A DNA stretch of 64,000 bases from Escherichia sp. E1V33 (GCF_004211955.1 NZ_RHJI01000019.1:62001-126000); one strand, 5' to 3'; numbered from the stretch's first letter, positions 39,794-51,631 are shown. Notes: generated by a model not told the origin, from the letters alone. Program-made: numbers and translations.

Positions 39794-40929
39794 ACTAATC
39801 GACCGTCCATCTCGATCATGGCATCCCGTTTTCTGGATGCCATCGCATAATGTAAAAGCACGCCACCGCAAGCAACTATGCCACCCATTAAGGCTGAAAG
39901 AATCACGATAATCGCCTTACCCGGACCATCCTTTTTAACCGGTAATGACGGGCTTAATTGATATTTAAACGGAGTAAATTTAATGTCATCGATATTTGCT
40001 TTTGTTAATTGCTCAACAAGATATTGACGATTACGTAACTCACCATTCAATTCCGCAACATCCGTGACTGACTTTTCAATCTCCAGCTTACGTGCTATAC
40101 CGTCAGCACCGAGCGAAATAGAAAAATCAGGGTCATCTTTAACGGCCTGACCATTACTGTAAACGGGCTTTTTAATTCCTGCCGCGTTGGCAATGTCGAG
40201 TGAATAATTGAGGCGCTGAATGTTTGCATCAAGTTGATTTTTCATTTTAATGCGGTCCTGAGCCAGTTTTTCTTTTTCAAACTGGGTTTTAAGTTCCAGT
40301 TTATTGCGCACATTTTCTATCAACTCGTTCACCACCAGAGCAGAGATGTAATTGATATATCCTGCCAATACTGTCTGCGCCTCTTCACGGGTTGGTGCGG
40401 TGAAACTTAACGTCCAGGATGTATATAACGCGGACTGCTCATTTTTCTTACTGGCGTTGTCATCAACCGCTTTCATCTTCTCGCTCAATGTGACAATAGC
40501 CCGATGCAACTCCTGTTCATCAATTTTCGCCTCTTTTAATTGGTCCATGACATACGGTGTTGAACGAAGATAATCTTCCAACAAACTGATGGACTGAAAC
40601 TTCTTGATAAACAGGTTAAATGCTTCTGTACGATCAATTTTGATATCCAGATCGAGTATACGAAGGTTAGTGAATGTTTTCTCCAGGTCTTGCCATTGCA
40701 CTGGTTCTGCCGGCGTGACAACCGCCGCGCTGGTCCATTTTTGCGGTAAGAGGAATGACGCCAGCAACCCGATGCAGGCAAAGGCAAAAACAACAGCCAT
40801 AATCTGTTTTTTTGCGTGCCATAAAACCTCGATAAGATTAAGTAAATCAATTTCATTATTACCAACTGGCGGCAGATGATAATCGGGAAAATGCGAGTCG
40901 CTTTCCTGCTTAATATTCAGTGTTGACAT
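39790..40929 (-). CDS. fepE: Wzz-family polysaccharide chain-length protein FepE
   Basis: A 379-residue polysaccharide co-polymerase. Two transmembrane helices frame a large periplasmic coiled-coil part: about 42-62 (IMAVVFAFACIGLLASFLLP) and about 345-365. In Salmonella FepE sets very long O-antigen chains; in E. coli K-12 it has no proven role in iron uptake despite its name. The start MSTLNIKQ at 40929 is chosen. It lies after entF on the same strand. Length is close to the 377 residues I recall for K-12, with scattered substitutions. Confidence 0.93.
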   Translation of the reverse strand: MSTLNIKQESDSHFPDYHLPPVGNNEIDLLNLIEVLWHAKKQIMAVVFAFACIGLLASFLLPQKWTSAAVVTPAEPVQWQDLEKTFTNLRILDLDIKIDRTEAFNLFIKKFQSISLLEDYLRSTPYVMDQLKEAKIDEQELHRAIVTLSEKMKAVDDNASKKNEQSALYTSWTLSFTAPTREEAQTVLAGYINYISALVVNELIENVRNKLELKTQFEKEKLAQDRIKMKNQLDANIQRLNYSLDIANAAGIKKPVYSNGQAVKDDPDFSISLGADGIARKLEIEKSVTDVAELNGELRNRQYLVEQLTKANIDDIKFTPFKYQLSPSLPVKKDGPGKAIIVILSALMGGIVACGGVLLHYAMASRKRDAMIEMDGRLV

Positions 40930-41145
40930 ACGGTATAACCTGAAAATGAGTCCAATGAGGGTAAATCTCCACGACGCACACTTTACCAGTTGGTGAGAAT
41001 TATCCGAAGCTGAACTTTGTAAATTCCACGCAGCAAACGCAATGTTTGGCACATTTTCAGACAAACCTCTCAGGAAATATTAATACGGTAAATAACAAAA
41101 TCCATAATTATTTATAGTAATTATGGATTTGTATTTAAGATAAAG

Positions 41146-44100
41146 TTATTTATTTAGTGCTGCTTGAATAATTGGTCCAATTTTTTCAAATGCTATTGGA
41201 GAAATAATATCCACATGCGCACAATCCTGACGATAAATATCCAGCTCGGCAATCCACGGCGACCAGGCGCGTTCGGGACTCATACCTTCCTGAAGTGTAC
41301 GTTCTGCAACAAACAGCGTGGCTTTACCATCAAACGTTTCACTATGGGCGGTGGTCAATAGCCGCACTGCATCGGCATAATTGCCTTCAATGGTGGTAAA
41401 TAGCTCCGTTGAAGTACTTCCCTGCTGGGCCGCCAGGAAGGCTTCGCGCTCGCGGTTAATCTCCGCCAGCACTTCCGGATCCAGGCCATTGGCCTCTATC
41501 TCCTGCCAGTTTTGCGTTTCTGGCGGCCAGGTATCCAGCAAGCCAAGAAATGCCACCTGTTCGCCACGGGCACGCAGCCGCGCCGCAATGCCCTGCGCCA
41601 GCGTACCGCCCAGCGAATAACCCAGCAGGTAATAAGGGCCGTGCGGTTGTTGCTCAAGTAACGTTGCCAGATGCGCTTCGCAGACTTCATCCAGGTTCGT
41701 CGCTGTCTGCATGGGGCCATGAGGGCGCGGCGACTGAATGCCGATAATCGACCATTGTGGATCGAGATAACGCGAGAGCACGCTAAACTGCCAGGCAAAA
41801 CCGGATGCCGGATGGAAACAAAACAGCGTCGGGCCATTACCTTCACGCAACGGCAGAAGGGTTTCGAATCCCATGCGCCGGGAGCTGTCCTCTTCACCAT
41901 CAATAATCGTTGCCAGTTTGGCGACGGTTGACGCGACCATCACCTGCCCCGGCGTCACCTGACGGGCAAACTGCCGACTTAACTGCGCTGCCAGTTTCAT
42001 TGCCAGTAGCGAATGACCGCCAAGCGCGAAGAAATCAGCATCGGCATCCTGCACGTCACAACCCAGCAACGACGCGAATGCCGCAGCGATAATCGTTTCA
42101 CTGCCCGCTTTCGGCGCACGCCCCGGCGTTTGTGCCTTAAGTTCAGGCAACGGTAAGGCTTTGCGATCCAGCTTGCCGTTGGCGCTAAGAGGTAACTGTG
42201 GAAGTTGCAGCAGAACGACCGGCACCATATGCGGCGGCAATGTTTCGCGAAGCTGTGCCTGTAATGCGCTGGTATCCAACGGCAGACCTGATTGCGACAC
42301 CAGATAGCCCACCAACTGACGCGCATCACCACCGGTGGCTGCCGCCTGGTTAATCACACAGGCGTGGGTAACGGCTTGTTCGACATCCGGCAGCGCCTGC
42401 ATCACGCGATCGATTTCGCCCAGTTCGATACGCTGCCCGCGAATTTTTAGCTGATCGTCACTGCGCCCGAGGTACTCCACCGCGCCGTTATCCAGCCAGC
42501 GGGCAACGTCTCCGGTACGGTACATCCGTTCACCTGGGACAAAAGGATCGGCAATAAAGCGGCTGGCGGTCAGATCGGGGCGTCCAAGATAGCCCTGTGC
42601 CAGTTGAATGCCAGTGAGATAGAGATCTCCCGCCACACCCGGCGGCACCGGATGCATCATCGCATCAAGAATACGCAGGCCCGTATTCCACACCGGATAA
42701 CCAATCGGCACGCTGCTGCCGCGCACCTCTGACAGTTCCTCGCCAAAAGCCGGATACCAGCTCACATCCACCGCCGCTTCCGTTGGGCCATACAGATTAT
42801 GTAACGGCGCGCCGGTTAACTGTTGCCATTCGCGGCATAAATCAGCCGGTAAGGCTTCACCACTACAGAAAACCTGTTTCAAGGTCGCGCAACTCTGGCG
42901 AGCGGTTTCCGGAGTCAGCGATGCAACAAATGCCGCCAGCATCGACGGCACAAAGTGCGTGGTCGTTACGCCATATTCGGCAAAGAATTGCTGCATAGCG
43001 AGCGGGTCACGGTGCGCTTCCGGTTCAGCCATCACCAGTTTTGCCCCTGCGATAAACGGCCAGAAAAACTCCCACACCGAGACGTCAAAACTGCACGGCG
43101 TTTTTTGGGCAACGACATCTTCGCCTGTAAGCGGGTAGTGATTTTGCATCCATAACAGGCGGTTGACGATAGCCGTCTGCCCGACCATTACCCCTTTCGG
43201 CCTGCCGGTGGAACCGGAGGTAAAGATGATATAAGCCGTGTGGTGCGGTTGTGAAAGTTGCAGCGGCGCACTGCCCTGCGGTGTAAGCGGGGTGTTATAG
43301 CAAAGGCTGGTTAAATCTGGAACATCGGCAAAGCGCGGCAGTTGATCGTCGGTGGTGATTAACAGCGACGGACGCGCATCTTCCAGCATCATTTTCAGGC
43401 GATCGTCCGGATAGCCGGTATCCAGCGGTAACCAGGCCGCACCAGCTTCAACTATCGCATGTAGCGCCAGAGTCAAAAAGACCGAGCGCGGTAGCGCCAC
43501 CGCCACGCTGTCGCCAGGTTTAACGCCGCGCTCACGCAGCAGATTCGCCAGCGCCACCACCTGCTCGCGCATTTCCCGATAGCTGAACTGGTAACGCGCA
43601 TCTGCCAGCGCCGGAGCATCCGGTGTTTTTGCCGCTTGTTCTACCACCAGCGCGCTAAGCGTGGTTTCTGGAATCTCAACCTGAGTGGCGTTGATCTGCG
43701 CCAGCTGCGCATATTCACCTGGCAGCATAATATCGACATCGCCACACAACAGCGCCGGATCCGTGGCGAATTGGGCGATCAGCATTTTCAGGCGTTCAGC
43801 ATGCTGGATTAACGTTGGCTCATCGTAACGCTGTTTATTGGCGAGGATCTCAATACTCAAATCACCATGTTCATCCGGGAACAGGGCCAGTTCAAGGTCA
43901 TTAACCGGACCGGTTGCCAGGGTATGGGTTTGCGCCTGAACACCAGGAATATCCAGTTGGTAATCAAATACCTTGATATTGAGTACCGGACCAAACAGCG
44001 GTTCATCACCTGCCGCTCGCCCGCTGTCACGGACAATTTGTTCGGCATCGTAACGTTGATGACGACGAATTTTTTTCAGTTGTGCTGCCAGTCGGGTTGC

Positions 44101-45027
44101 CAGTTCCGGCAGCGTTTCCTGTGCCGCAATGTGAATACCCAACGGCAAAACGTTGAGCACGGGTCCGGTAGCCGTCAGCGCCGCCGAGCCCAGTCGACGC
44201 ATAAAGATAAATCCGGCGGCGTAGTCCATGCGATTGCACAATCGCCCCAGCCACAAGGCTGCCAGCGCAAGGGCTAAATCGGTACGCTGCATACCTGAAA
44301 GTTGCGTAGCCAGCTGGCGGAATTCCCCGTCGGTAAATTCCAGTTTCAGGCGCAGAATATCTGCCGAAGCGCTGCGCCCCGGTAAAGGTGCCGGAGAAAG
44401 TGACACGGGCGGTGGCAGTTGACGACGCTGTTCCGCCCAGAATGCTGCATCACGCTGCCGGGCTTCGCTTTCGCGGTATTGCTGGTACTCTTCTACCACA
44501 TCAGCGAAAGGAGTAAACGGCGAAGCAGGCGTTGGCTCACCACGCAGCAATGCGCAGTAAATGTTGGCGATCTGGCGGGTAATGGCCGGGAAACTGAAGC
44601 CATCGACCAGCAAATGGTGATAACGCTGATACCAGTACCAGCGGTTATCTGCCACCTGTATCAGCTGGTGAAAGACCAGTGGTTTACCACTATCGACGCG
44701 CAGATCTTGTTGCAAATCCGCCTGCATTAATGCCCGCGCAGTACCGTGCGGATCAATGTTGGTTCGCAGGTCGATAATTTCTGGCAGTTCGAACGTCAGC
44801 GCATCATCGACCCACTGCCAGACTTCGCCGTTATCTTCCGTAAAACGCATCCGCAGCGTATCTGCTTGCGCTAATCCGGCAACCACCGCGCGGGCCAGTA
44901 ATGGCGCATCAACCTCTCCAGTTAACTCAACGTAATGCGCCACGCTCCAGGCGGAGGGCAAATCTGACAGTTTTTCTGCCATCCAGATGCCGGGCTGTGC
45001 AGCGACCAAAGGTAAATGCTGGCTCAT
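41146..45027 (-). CDS. entF: Enterobactin synthase, serine-activating NRPS EntF
   Basis: A 1293-residue four-domain nonribosomal peptide synthetase. Condensation domain (about 1-440) with the catalytic HHLLVDG at 137-143; adenylation domain for L-serine (about 450-960) with IFTSGSTGRPKGVMVG and YRTGDVARWLD; carrier domain (about 970-1045) with the pantetheine serine in FALGGHSLLAMKL; and thioesterase (about 1060-1293) with the nucleophile in LLGYSLGGTL. The thioesterase cyclises three DHB-Ser units into enterobactin. The start MSQHLPLVAA at 45027 overlaps the ybdZ stop by ATGA. Intact. Confidence 0.98.
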   Translation of the reverse strand: MSQHLPLVAAQPGIWMAEKLSDLPSAWSVAHYVELTGEVDAPLLARAVVAGLAQADTLRMRFTEDNGEVWQWVDDALTFELPEIIDLRTNIDPHGTARALMQADLQQDLRVDSGKPLVFHQLIQVADNRWYWYQRYHHLLVDGFSFPAITRQIANIYCALLRGEPTPASPFTPFADVVEEYQQYRESEARQRDAAFWAEQRRQLPPPVSLSPAPLPGRSASADILRLKLEFTDGEFRQLATQLSGMQRTDLALALAALWLGRLCNRMDYAAGFIFMRRLGSAALTATGPVLNVLPLGIHIAAQETLPELATRLAAQLKKIRRHQRYDAEQIVRDSGRAAGDEPLFGPVLNIKVFDYQLDIPGVQAQTHTLATGPVNDLELALFPDEHGDLSIEILANKQRYDEPTLIQHAERLKMLIAQFATDPALLCGDVDIMLPGEYAQLAQINATQVEIPETTLSALVVEQAAKTPDAPALADARYQFSYREMREQVVALANLLRERGVKPGDSVAVALPRSVFLTLALHAIVEAGAAWLPLDTGYPDDRLKMMLEDARPSLLITTDDQLPRFADVPDLTSLCYNTPLTPQGSAPLQLSQPHHTAYIIFTSGSTGRPKGVMVGQTAIVNRLLWMQNHYPLTGEDVVAQKTPCSFDVSVWEFFWPFIAGAKLVMAEPEAHRDPLAMQQFFAEYGVTTTHFVPSMLAAFVASLTPETARQSCATLKQVFCSGEALPADLCREWQQLTGAPLHNLYGPTEAAVDVSWYPAFGEELSEVRGSSVPIGYPVWNTGLRILDAMMHPVPPGVAGDLYLTGIQLAQGYLGRPDLTASRFIADPFVPGERMYRTGDVARWLDNGAVEYLGRSDDQLKIRGQRIELGEIDRVMQALPDVEQAVTHACVINQAAATGGDARQLVGYLVSQSGLPLDTSALQAQLRETLPPHMVPVVLLQLPQLPLSANGKLDRKALPLPELKAQTPGRAPKAGSETIIAAAFASLLGCDVQDADADFFALGGHSLLAMKLAAQLSRQFARQVTPGQVMVASTVAKLATIIDGEEDSSRRMGFETLLPLREGNGPTLFCFHPASGFAWQFSVLSRYLDPQWSIIGIQSPRPHGPMQTATNLDEVCEAHLATLLEQQPHGPYYLLGYSLGGTLAQGIAARLRARGEQVAFLGLLDTWPPETQNWQEIEANGLDPEVLAEINREREAFLAAQQGSTSTELFTTIEGNYADAVRLLTTAHSETFDGKATLFVAERTLQEGMSPERAWSPWIAELDIYRQDCAHVDIISPIAFEKIGPIIQAALNK

Positions 45028-45242
45028 TGCACCTCCTGCAACTGGGTGAAATTCGTCGGTGTCAGAGTACGCCAGTGGGCTTCCAGCCACTGCTGGCAGG
45101 ACTCTTGTGACTGCGGCTGACATACAATGTCCCAGCCTGCCGGTAAGAGGCATTGTTGCGGCCACAGACTGAATTGCCCCTGCGCATTGCGCAAAATGTA
45201 AAACGCTCCCTGTGGATCATCGAAGGGATTACTGAATGCCAT
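45024..45242 (-). CDS. ybdZ: MbtH-like protein YbdZ
   Basis: A 72-residue MbtH-family chaperone that binds and stimulates the EntF adenylation domain. The family motif is visible as NAQGQFSLWPQQCLLPAGWDIVC, followed by CQQWLEAHWRTLTP with the conserved tryptophans. The start MAFSNPFDD at 45242 is two codons inside an alternative ATG. It overlaps entF by four bases and follows fes after two bases. Confidence 0.96.
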   Translation of the reverse strand: MAFSNPFDDPQGAFYILRNAQGQFSLWPQQCLLPAGWDIVCQPQSQESCQQWLEAHWRTLTPTNFTQLQEVQ

Positions 45243-45244
45243 AT

Positions 45245-46447
45245 TCAACTCCTGTCATGGAAAAGTGGTTGCCAGAGGTCGATTAGCCCCTGCATCAAGC
45301 CACCGCGCCAACAAAGCGCATCATGTCCGCCGTCAACCTGACGCCAGAAAATGGATTCTTTTATGGGGTGTAATTGCGCATACAGCGCCTGATTGGCCCG
45401 CATGATCATCGGCTCGCGAATACCCGCTTCCAGCACAATGCGCAGACCTTCGGCGCTAACTTCACCAGCTTTTAGCTTTTCAAGTAACACGCCCTCTTGC
45501 TGCCCGCCCCGATGCGGCCACCAATACGACCCTGACTGGCTTAATACACAGCCAAAGCGTTCAGGCCAGTGCAGTCCGGCATACAGCGCGGAAAGCCCAC
45601 CAAAACTCTGCCCGGCAACCACGGTGCGATCGGCGCGATCGCTAAAAGGGGCAATAGCTTTTACCAGGGGTAATAACTCTTGCTGTACGGCCAGCCAGAA
45701 ATCCGCATTACACGGCAGTTCGTGGGCGCGGTGCGTGGTGTCGATAGCGTCGATCAACACATACACGGCGGGAGGAAGTTGCTGACGATGGGTCAGCGAA
45801 GTCAGCACAGGCCAGACGGGCATACTTTGCGCCCAAAATTCGCCATCGAGCAAAACTGCCAGCGGGCGTTCTTCTGCTGTTACATCGCCGGTGGTAAAAA
45901 TCCATACACGACGTGAATTTTTCAACCGTTCACTTTTCCAGATAATTTCTTTGGCTGGTATTTCTGGCGCTTGCGGACAATCCCATCCCGGTTGCAGAGG
46001 CGCTTGCGGCATTTCGAGTGCAGAAACAGCGTGCCCTCGCCCGCCTTTCCAGCTTTGTGGATTCAGCGGATCGGCTATTGCCTGGGGTAATAGTTTTCGC
46101 CAGCCTTCACGTAATTCGAGGCGATCGGGGGATGGTGCAGAAAAAATGTCATCGCGTTCGGTGGGAATAAAACAGTAGCTGCCGCGCCAGTTGGCATTGA
46201 GTTGTGTCGTCCACTGCCAGACGTTGGTACCTGCAATTCGCTGCATCGACTGGGGCTGGCTGTTCTGATGGTGATCGGTCACGCCAGTGATGTAGACCCA
46301 TACGCGCTTTATCGTCGAGTATTCTTCAGAACCTTGTGGATCACGCCACCAGAAAGTGACCTCAAACATTTTGTCATTCAGACGCTGCCATTCCGGGCCA
46401 TGTTTCGACTGCCACCAGCTCTCACTTCCTACTTTTAACGCCGTCAC
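45245..46447 (-). CDS. fes: Enterobactin/ferric enterobactin esterase Fes
   Basis: A 400-residue cytoplasmic alpha/beta-hydrolase that cleaves the trilactone of ferric enterobactin so that iron can be released. An N-terminal family domain (about 1-150) precedes the esterase domain with the nucleophile elbow VAGQSFGGLSALYAG and the late histidine in QVDGGHDALCWRGG. The start is GTG at 46447; a shorter version starting further in has been annotated in the past. First gene of fes-ybdZ-entF-fepE, divergent from fepA. Confidence 0.95.
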   Translation of the reverse strand: MTALKVGSESWWQSKHGPEWQRLNDKMFEVTFWWRDPQGSEEYSTIKRVWVYITGVTDHHQNSQPQSMQRIAGTNVWQWTTQLNANWRGSYCFIPTERDDIFSAPSPDRLELREGWRKLLPQAIADPLNPQSWKGGRGHAVSALEMPQAPLQPGWDCPQAPEIPAKEIIWKSERLKNSRRVWIFTTGDVTAEERPLAVLLDGEFWAQSMPVWPVLTSLTHRQQLPPAVYVLIDAIDTTHRAHELPCNADFWLAVQQELLPLVKAIAPFSDRADRTVVAGQSFGGLSALYAGLHWPERFGCVLSQSGSYWWPHRGGQQEGVLLEKLKAGEVSAEGLRIVLEAGIREPMIMRANQALYAQLHPIKESIFWRQVDGGHDALCWRGGLMQGLIDLWQPLFHDRS

Positions 46448-46499
46448 ACCATAACCCCATGTTTACTGTGCAATTTTTCATTGATTGCAGAAATATATT

Positions 46500-46518
46500 G
46501 ATAATATTATTGATAACT
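46500..46518. promoter_or_regulatory. Fur-regulated control region of fes and fepA
   Basis: GATAATATTATTGATAACT with adjoining ATTGATAAT/GCATTTGCAAT elements forms overlapping Fur-type hexamers. It matches the full 19-mer only moderately (11 of 19) but lies where the bidirectional fes-fepA Fur site is known in E. coli. Confidence 0.6.
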
Positions 46519-46689
46519 ATTTGCATTTGCAATAGCGTAATGGCGCGCCGTGGGAAGCGCGGACATTTATTAACCAACTGCACTGCGTGTCTTTCAGGAT
46601 CAAAGGCTTTCGCGGTAGCGGGCAACGTCATGCTGATGACGACTACGCCCGACAGTTGCAATTCGTGGCAAAAATGCAGGAATAAAACA

Positions 46690-48930
46690 ATGAACAAGAA
46701 GATTCATTCCCTGGCCTTGTTGGTCAATCTGGGGATTTATGGGGTAGCGCAGGCACAAGAGCCGACCGATACTCCTGTTTCACATGACGATACTATTGTC
46801 GTTACCGCCGCCGAGCAGAACTTGCAGGCGCCTGGCGTTTCGACCATCACCGCAGATGAAATCCGCAAAAACCCCGTTGCCCGCGATGTGTCGGAGATTA
46901 TCCGTACCATGCCAGGCGTTAACCTGACCGGCAACTCCACCAGTGGTCAGCGAGGGAATAACCGCCAGATTGATATTCGCGGCATGGGGCCGGAAAACAC
47001 GCTGATTTTAATTGACGGCAAGCCGGTCAGCAGCCGTAACTCGGTGCGTCAGGGCTGGCGTGGCGAGCGCGATACCCGTGGTGATACTTCTTGGGTGCCA
47101 CCTGAAATGATTGAACGTATTGAAGTTCTGCGAGGTCCGGCAGCTGCGCGTTATGGCAATGGCGCGGCGGGCGGCGTGGTTAACATCATCACCAAAAAAG
47201 GCAGCGGCGAATGGCACGGCTCCTGGGACGCTTATTTCAATGCGCCAGAACATAAAGAGGAAGGTGCTACCAAACGCACCAACTTCAGCCTGACCGGTCC
47301 GCTGGGCGACGAATTCAGCTTCCGCTTGTATGGCAACCTCGACAAAACCCAGGCTGACGCGTGGGATATTAACCAGGGGCATCAGTCTGCACGTGCCGGT
47401 ACATATGCGGATACGCTGCCAGCCGGGCGCGAGGGGGTAATCAACAAGGATATTAATGGCGTAGTTCGCTGGGATTTCGCTCCTCTGCAATCACTTGAAC
47501 TGGAAGCGGGCTACAGCCGCCAGGGTAACCTGTATGCGGGCGATACCCAGAACACCAACTCTGACTCCTATACTCGCTCGAAATATGGCGATGAAACCAA
47601 CCGCCTGTATCGCCAGAACTACTCGCTGACCTGGAACGGTGGCTGGGATAACGGCGTGACCACCAGCAACTGGGTGCAGTACGAACACACCCGTAACTCG
47701 CGTATTCCGGAAGGTCTGGCGGGCGGTACCGAAGGGAAATTTAACGAAAAAGCGACACAGGATTTCGTCGATATCGATCTTGATGACGTGATGCTGCACA
47801 GCGAAGTTAACCTGCCGATTGATTTCCTCGTTAACCAAACGCTGACGCTGGGGACTGAGTGGAATCAGCAGCGGATGAAGGACTTAAGTTCCAACACCCA
47901 GGCGCTGACCGGGACGAACACTGGCGGTGCTATTGATGGTGTGAGTGCCACCGACCGTAGCCCGTATTCAAAAGCAGAAATTTTCTCGCTGTTTGCCGAA
48001 AACAATATGGAGCTGACTGACAGCACCATCGTAACGCCGGGGCTGCGTTTCGATCATCACAGTATTGTCGGCAATAACTGGAGCCCGGCGCTGAACATAT
48101 CGCAAGGTTTAGGCGATGACTTCACGCTGAAAATGGGCATTGCCCGCGCCTATAAAGCGCCGAGCCTGTACCAGACTAACCCGAACTACATTCTCTACAG
48201 TAAAGGTCAGGGCTGCTATGCCAGCGCGGGCGGCTGCTATCTGCAGGGTAATGATGACCTGAAAGCGGAAACCAGCATCAACAAAGAAATTGGTCTGGAG
48301 TTCAAACGCGATGGCTGGCTGGCGGGTGTGACCTGGTTCCGCAACGATTATCGCAATAAGATTGAAGCGGGCTATGTGGCTGTAGGACAAAACGCAGCCG
48401 GCACCGATCTCTATCAGTGGGATAACGTGCCGAAAGCGGTGGTTGAAGGTCTGGAAGGATCGTTAAACGTACCGGTTAGTGAAACGGTGATGTGGACCAA
48501 TAACATCACTTATATGCTGAAGAGTGAAAACAAAACCACGGGAGACCGTTTGTCGATCATCCCGGAGTATACGTTGAACTCAACGCTGAGCTGGCAGGCA
48601 CGGGAAGATTTGTCGATGCAAACGACCTTCACCTGGTACGGCAAACAGCAGCCGAAGAAATACAACTATAAAGGTCAGCCAGCGGTTGGCCCGGAAACCA
48701 AAGAAATCAGTCCGTACAGCATTGTGGGTCTGAGCGCGACCTGGGATGTGACCAGGAACGTAAGTCTGACTGGCGGCGTGGACAACCTGTTCGACAAACG
48801 TTTGTGGCGTGCGGGTAATGCCCAGACCACGGGCGATCTGGCAGGAGCCAACTATATCGCGGGTGCCGGGGCGTATACCTATAACGAGCCGGGACGTACG
48901 TGGTATATGAGCATTAATACTCACTTCTGA
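46690..48930 (+). CDS. fepA: Ferric enterobactin outer-membrane receptor FepA
   Basis: A 746-residue TonB-dependent receptor and receptor for colicins B and D. The signal peptide (MNKKIHSLALLVNLGIYGVAQA, 22 residues) is followed by a TonB box (DTIVVTA), a plug domain (about 25-170, with GPENTLILIDGKPVSSRNS and RIEVLRGPAAARYG) and a 22-strand barrel ending in a C-terminal phenylalanine. The frame stays open upstream to 46459, but the signal peptide and RBS (GCAGGAATAAAACA) fix the start at 46690. Nearly identical to K-12 as recalled. Confidence 0.98.
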   Translation: MNKKIHSLALLVNLGIYGVAQAQEPTDTPVSHDDTIVVTAAEQNLQAPGVSTITADEIRKNPVARDVSEIIRTMPGVNLTGNSTSGQRGNNRQIDIRGMGPENTLILIDGKPVSSRNSVRQGWRGERDTRGDTSWVPPEMIERIEVLRGPAAARYGNGAAGGVVNIITKKGSGEWHGSWDAYFNAPEHKEEGATKRTNFSLTGPLGDEFSFRLYGNLDKTQADAWDINQGHQSARAGTYADTLPAGREGVINKDINGVVRWDFAPLQSLELEAGYSRQGNLYAGDTQNTNSDSYTRSKYGDETNRLYRQNYSLTWNGGWDNGVTTSNWVQYEHTRNSRIPEGLAGGTEGKFNEKATQDFVDIDLDDVMLHSEVNLPIDFLVNQTLTLGTEWNQQRMKDLSSNTQALTGTNTGGAIDGVSATDRSPYSKAEIFSLFAENNMELTDSTIVTPGLRFDHHSIVGNNWSPALNISQGLGDDFTLKMGIARAYKAPSLYQTNPNYILYSKGQGCYASAGGCYLQGNDDLKAETSINKEIGLEFKRDGWLAGVTWFRNDYRNKIEAGYVAVGQNAAGTDLYQWDNVPKAVVEGLEGSLNVPVSETVMWTNNITYMLKSENKTTGDRLSIIPEYTLNSTLSWQAREDLSMQTTFTWYGKQQPKKYNYKGQPAVGPETKEISPYSIVGLSATWDVTRNVSLTGGVDNLFDKRLWRAGNAQTTGDLAGANYIAGAGAYTYNEPGRTWYMSINTHF

Positions 48931-48969
48931 TGCTAACGTCAGATTGTTGACAAAGTGCGCGTCGTTCAT

Positions 48970-49068
48970 GCCGGATGCGGCGTGAACGCCTTATCCGGCC
49001 TACAAAATCTTGCCAATTCAATATATTGCAGGGCCACGTAGGCCTGATAAGCGTAGCGCATCAGGCAG
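48970..49068. repeat. REP pair (BIME) between fepA and entD
   Basis: A first REP (GCCGGATGCGGCGTGAACGC and CTTATCCGGC, 48970-49002) is followed by an inverted, more degenerate unit (AGGCCTGATAAGCGTAGCGC, ATCAGGCA, about 49039-49068). This makes a bacterial interspersed mosaic element downstream of fepA. Confidence 0.85.
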
Positions 49069-49103
49069 TTTTGCGTTTGTCATCAGTCTCTAATATGGTC
49101 GAT

Positions 49104-49724
49104 ATGAAAACTACGCATACCGCCCTCCCCTTTGCCGGACATACGCTGCATTTTGTTGAGTTTGATCCGGCGAGTTTTCACGAGCAGGATTTACTCTGGC
49201 TGCCGCACTACGCACAACTGCAACATGCTGGACGTAAACGTAAAACCGAGCATCTAGCCGGACGGATCGCTGCTGTTTATGCCTTGCGGGAATATGGCTA
49301 TAAATGTGTGCCCGCAATCGGCGAGCTACGCCAACCGGTGTGGCCTGCGGAGGTATACGGCAGTATTAGCCACTGCGGGGCTACGGCATTGGCCGTGGTT
49401 TCCCGTCAACCGATTGGCGTTGATATCGAAGAAATTTTTTCTGCGCAAACAGCGACCGAATTGACAGACAACATTATTACACCAGCAGAACACGAGCGAC
49501 TCGCAGACTGCGGTTTAGCCTTTTCTCTGGCGCTGACACTGGCATTTTCCGCCAAAGAGAGCGCATTTAAGGCAAGTGAGATCCAAACTGATGCAGGTTT
49601 TCTGGACTATCAGATAATTAGCTGGAATAAACAGCAGGTCATCATTCATCGTGAGAATGAGATGTTTGCTGTGCACTGGCAGATAAAAGAAAAAATAGTC
49701 ATAACTCTGTGCCAACACGATTAA
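49104..49724 (+). CDS. entD: Enterobactin synthase phosphopantetheinyl transferase EntD
   Basis: A 206-residue Sfp-type transferase that attaches 4'-phosphopantetheine to the carrier domains of EntB and EntF. Key motifs: PVWPAEVYGSISHCG, the magnesium-binding IGVDIEE (about 106-112) and FSAKESAFKA (about 150-159). A start nine bases earlier (MVDMKTTH) is also possible. Follows fepA through the REP pair and is probably co-transcribed with it. Confidence 0.96.
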   Translation: MKTTHTALPFAGHTLHFVEFDPASFHEQDLLWLPHYAQLQHAGRKRKTEHLAGRIAAVYALREYGYKCVPAIGELRQPVWPAEVYGSISHCGATALAVVSRQPIGVDIEEIFSAQTATELTDNIITPAEHERLADCGLAFSLALTLAFSAKESAFKASEIQTDAGFLDYQIISWNKQQVIIHRENEMFAVHWQIKEKIVITLCQHD

Positions 49725-49845
49725 TTGACAACATCTGGTACGATTCGCCCGCAGCCATCACTGACTGCGGGCGAAAGTGTAAAGCAGGTGCCTTACCACT
49801 CTGACCTGACAACCGGATATGCGGGGATTGCTCCCCGCACAACGG

Positions 49846-49998
49846 CTACTTCTTCGGTTCGTAAGCGAGAACAGCCTTAAACTCAATATTACGTTCCTTT
49901 ACGGTGAACTCACACAGCGAGTCTCCGACCAGAAGCGTAAATCCCAGCACCGTTAAACACAGTACTATGACTGCCACAAGGGCATATTTCGTCAGCAT
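49846..49998 (-). CDS. hokE: HokE toxin peptide, intact
   Basis: A 50-residue type I toxin of the Hok/Gef family. One transmembrane segment (about 5-25, [21 protein letters not shown]) is followed by the periplasmic part with conserved cysteine ([24 protein letters not shown]). Overexpression of such peptides depolarises the membrane. An overlapping open frame on the same strand, starting near 50143, would be the Mok-like leader ORF. In K-12 an IS186 copy lies next to hokE; none is present here. Confidence 0.92.
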   Translation of the reverse strand: MLTKYALVAVIVLCLTVLGFTLLVGDSLCEFTVKERNIEFKAVLAYEPKK

Positions 49999-51566
<1,568 letters not shown>

Positions 51567-51631
51567 GTCGGGAATTGCCTTACAGAAGAATATCCCTGAC
51601 AATGGTGTTTTAACTTACATTTAACAATGTT

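Noticed and set aside
46459-46689. 77-codon in-frame extension upstream of FepA
   Set aside because: It crosses the Fur-regulated promoter region; the signal peptide and ribosome site place the start at 46690, so the open frame is chance.
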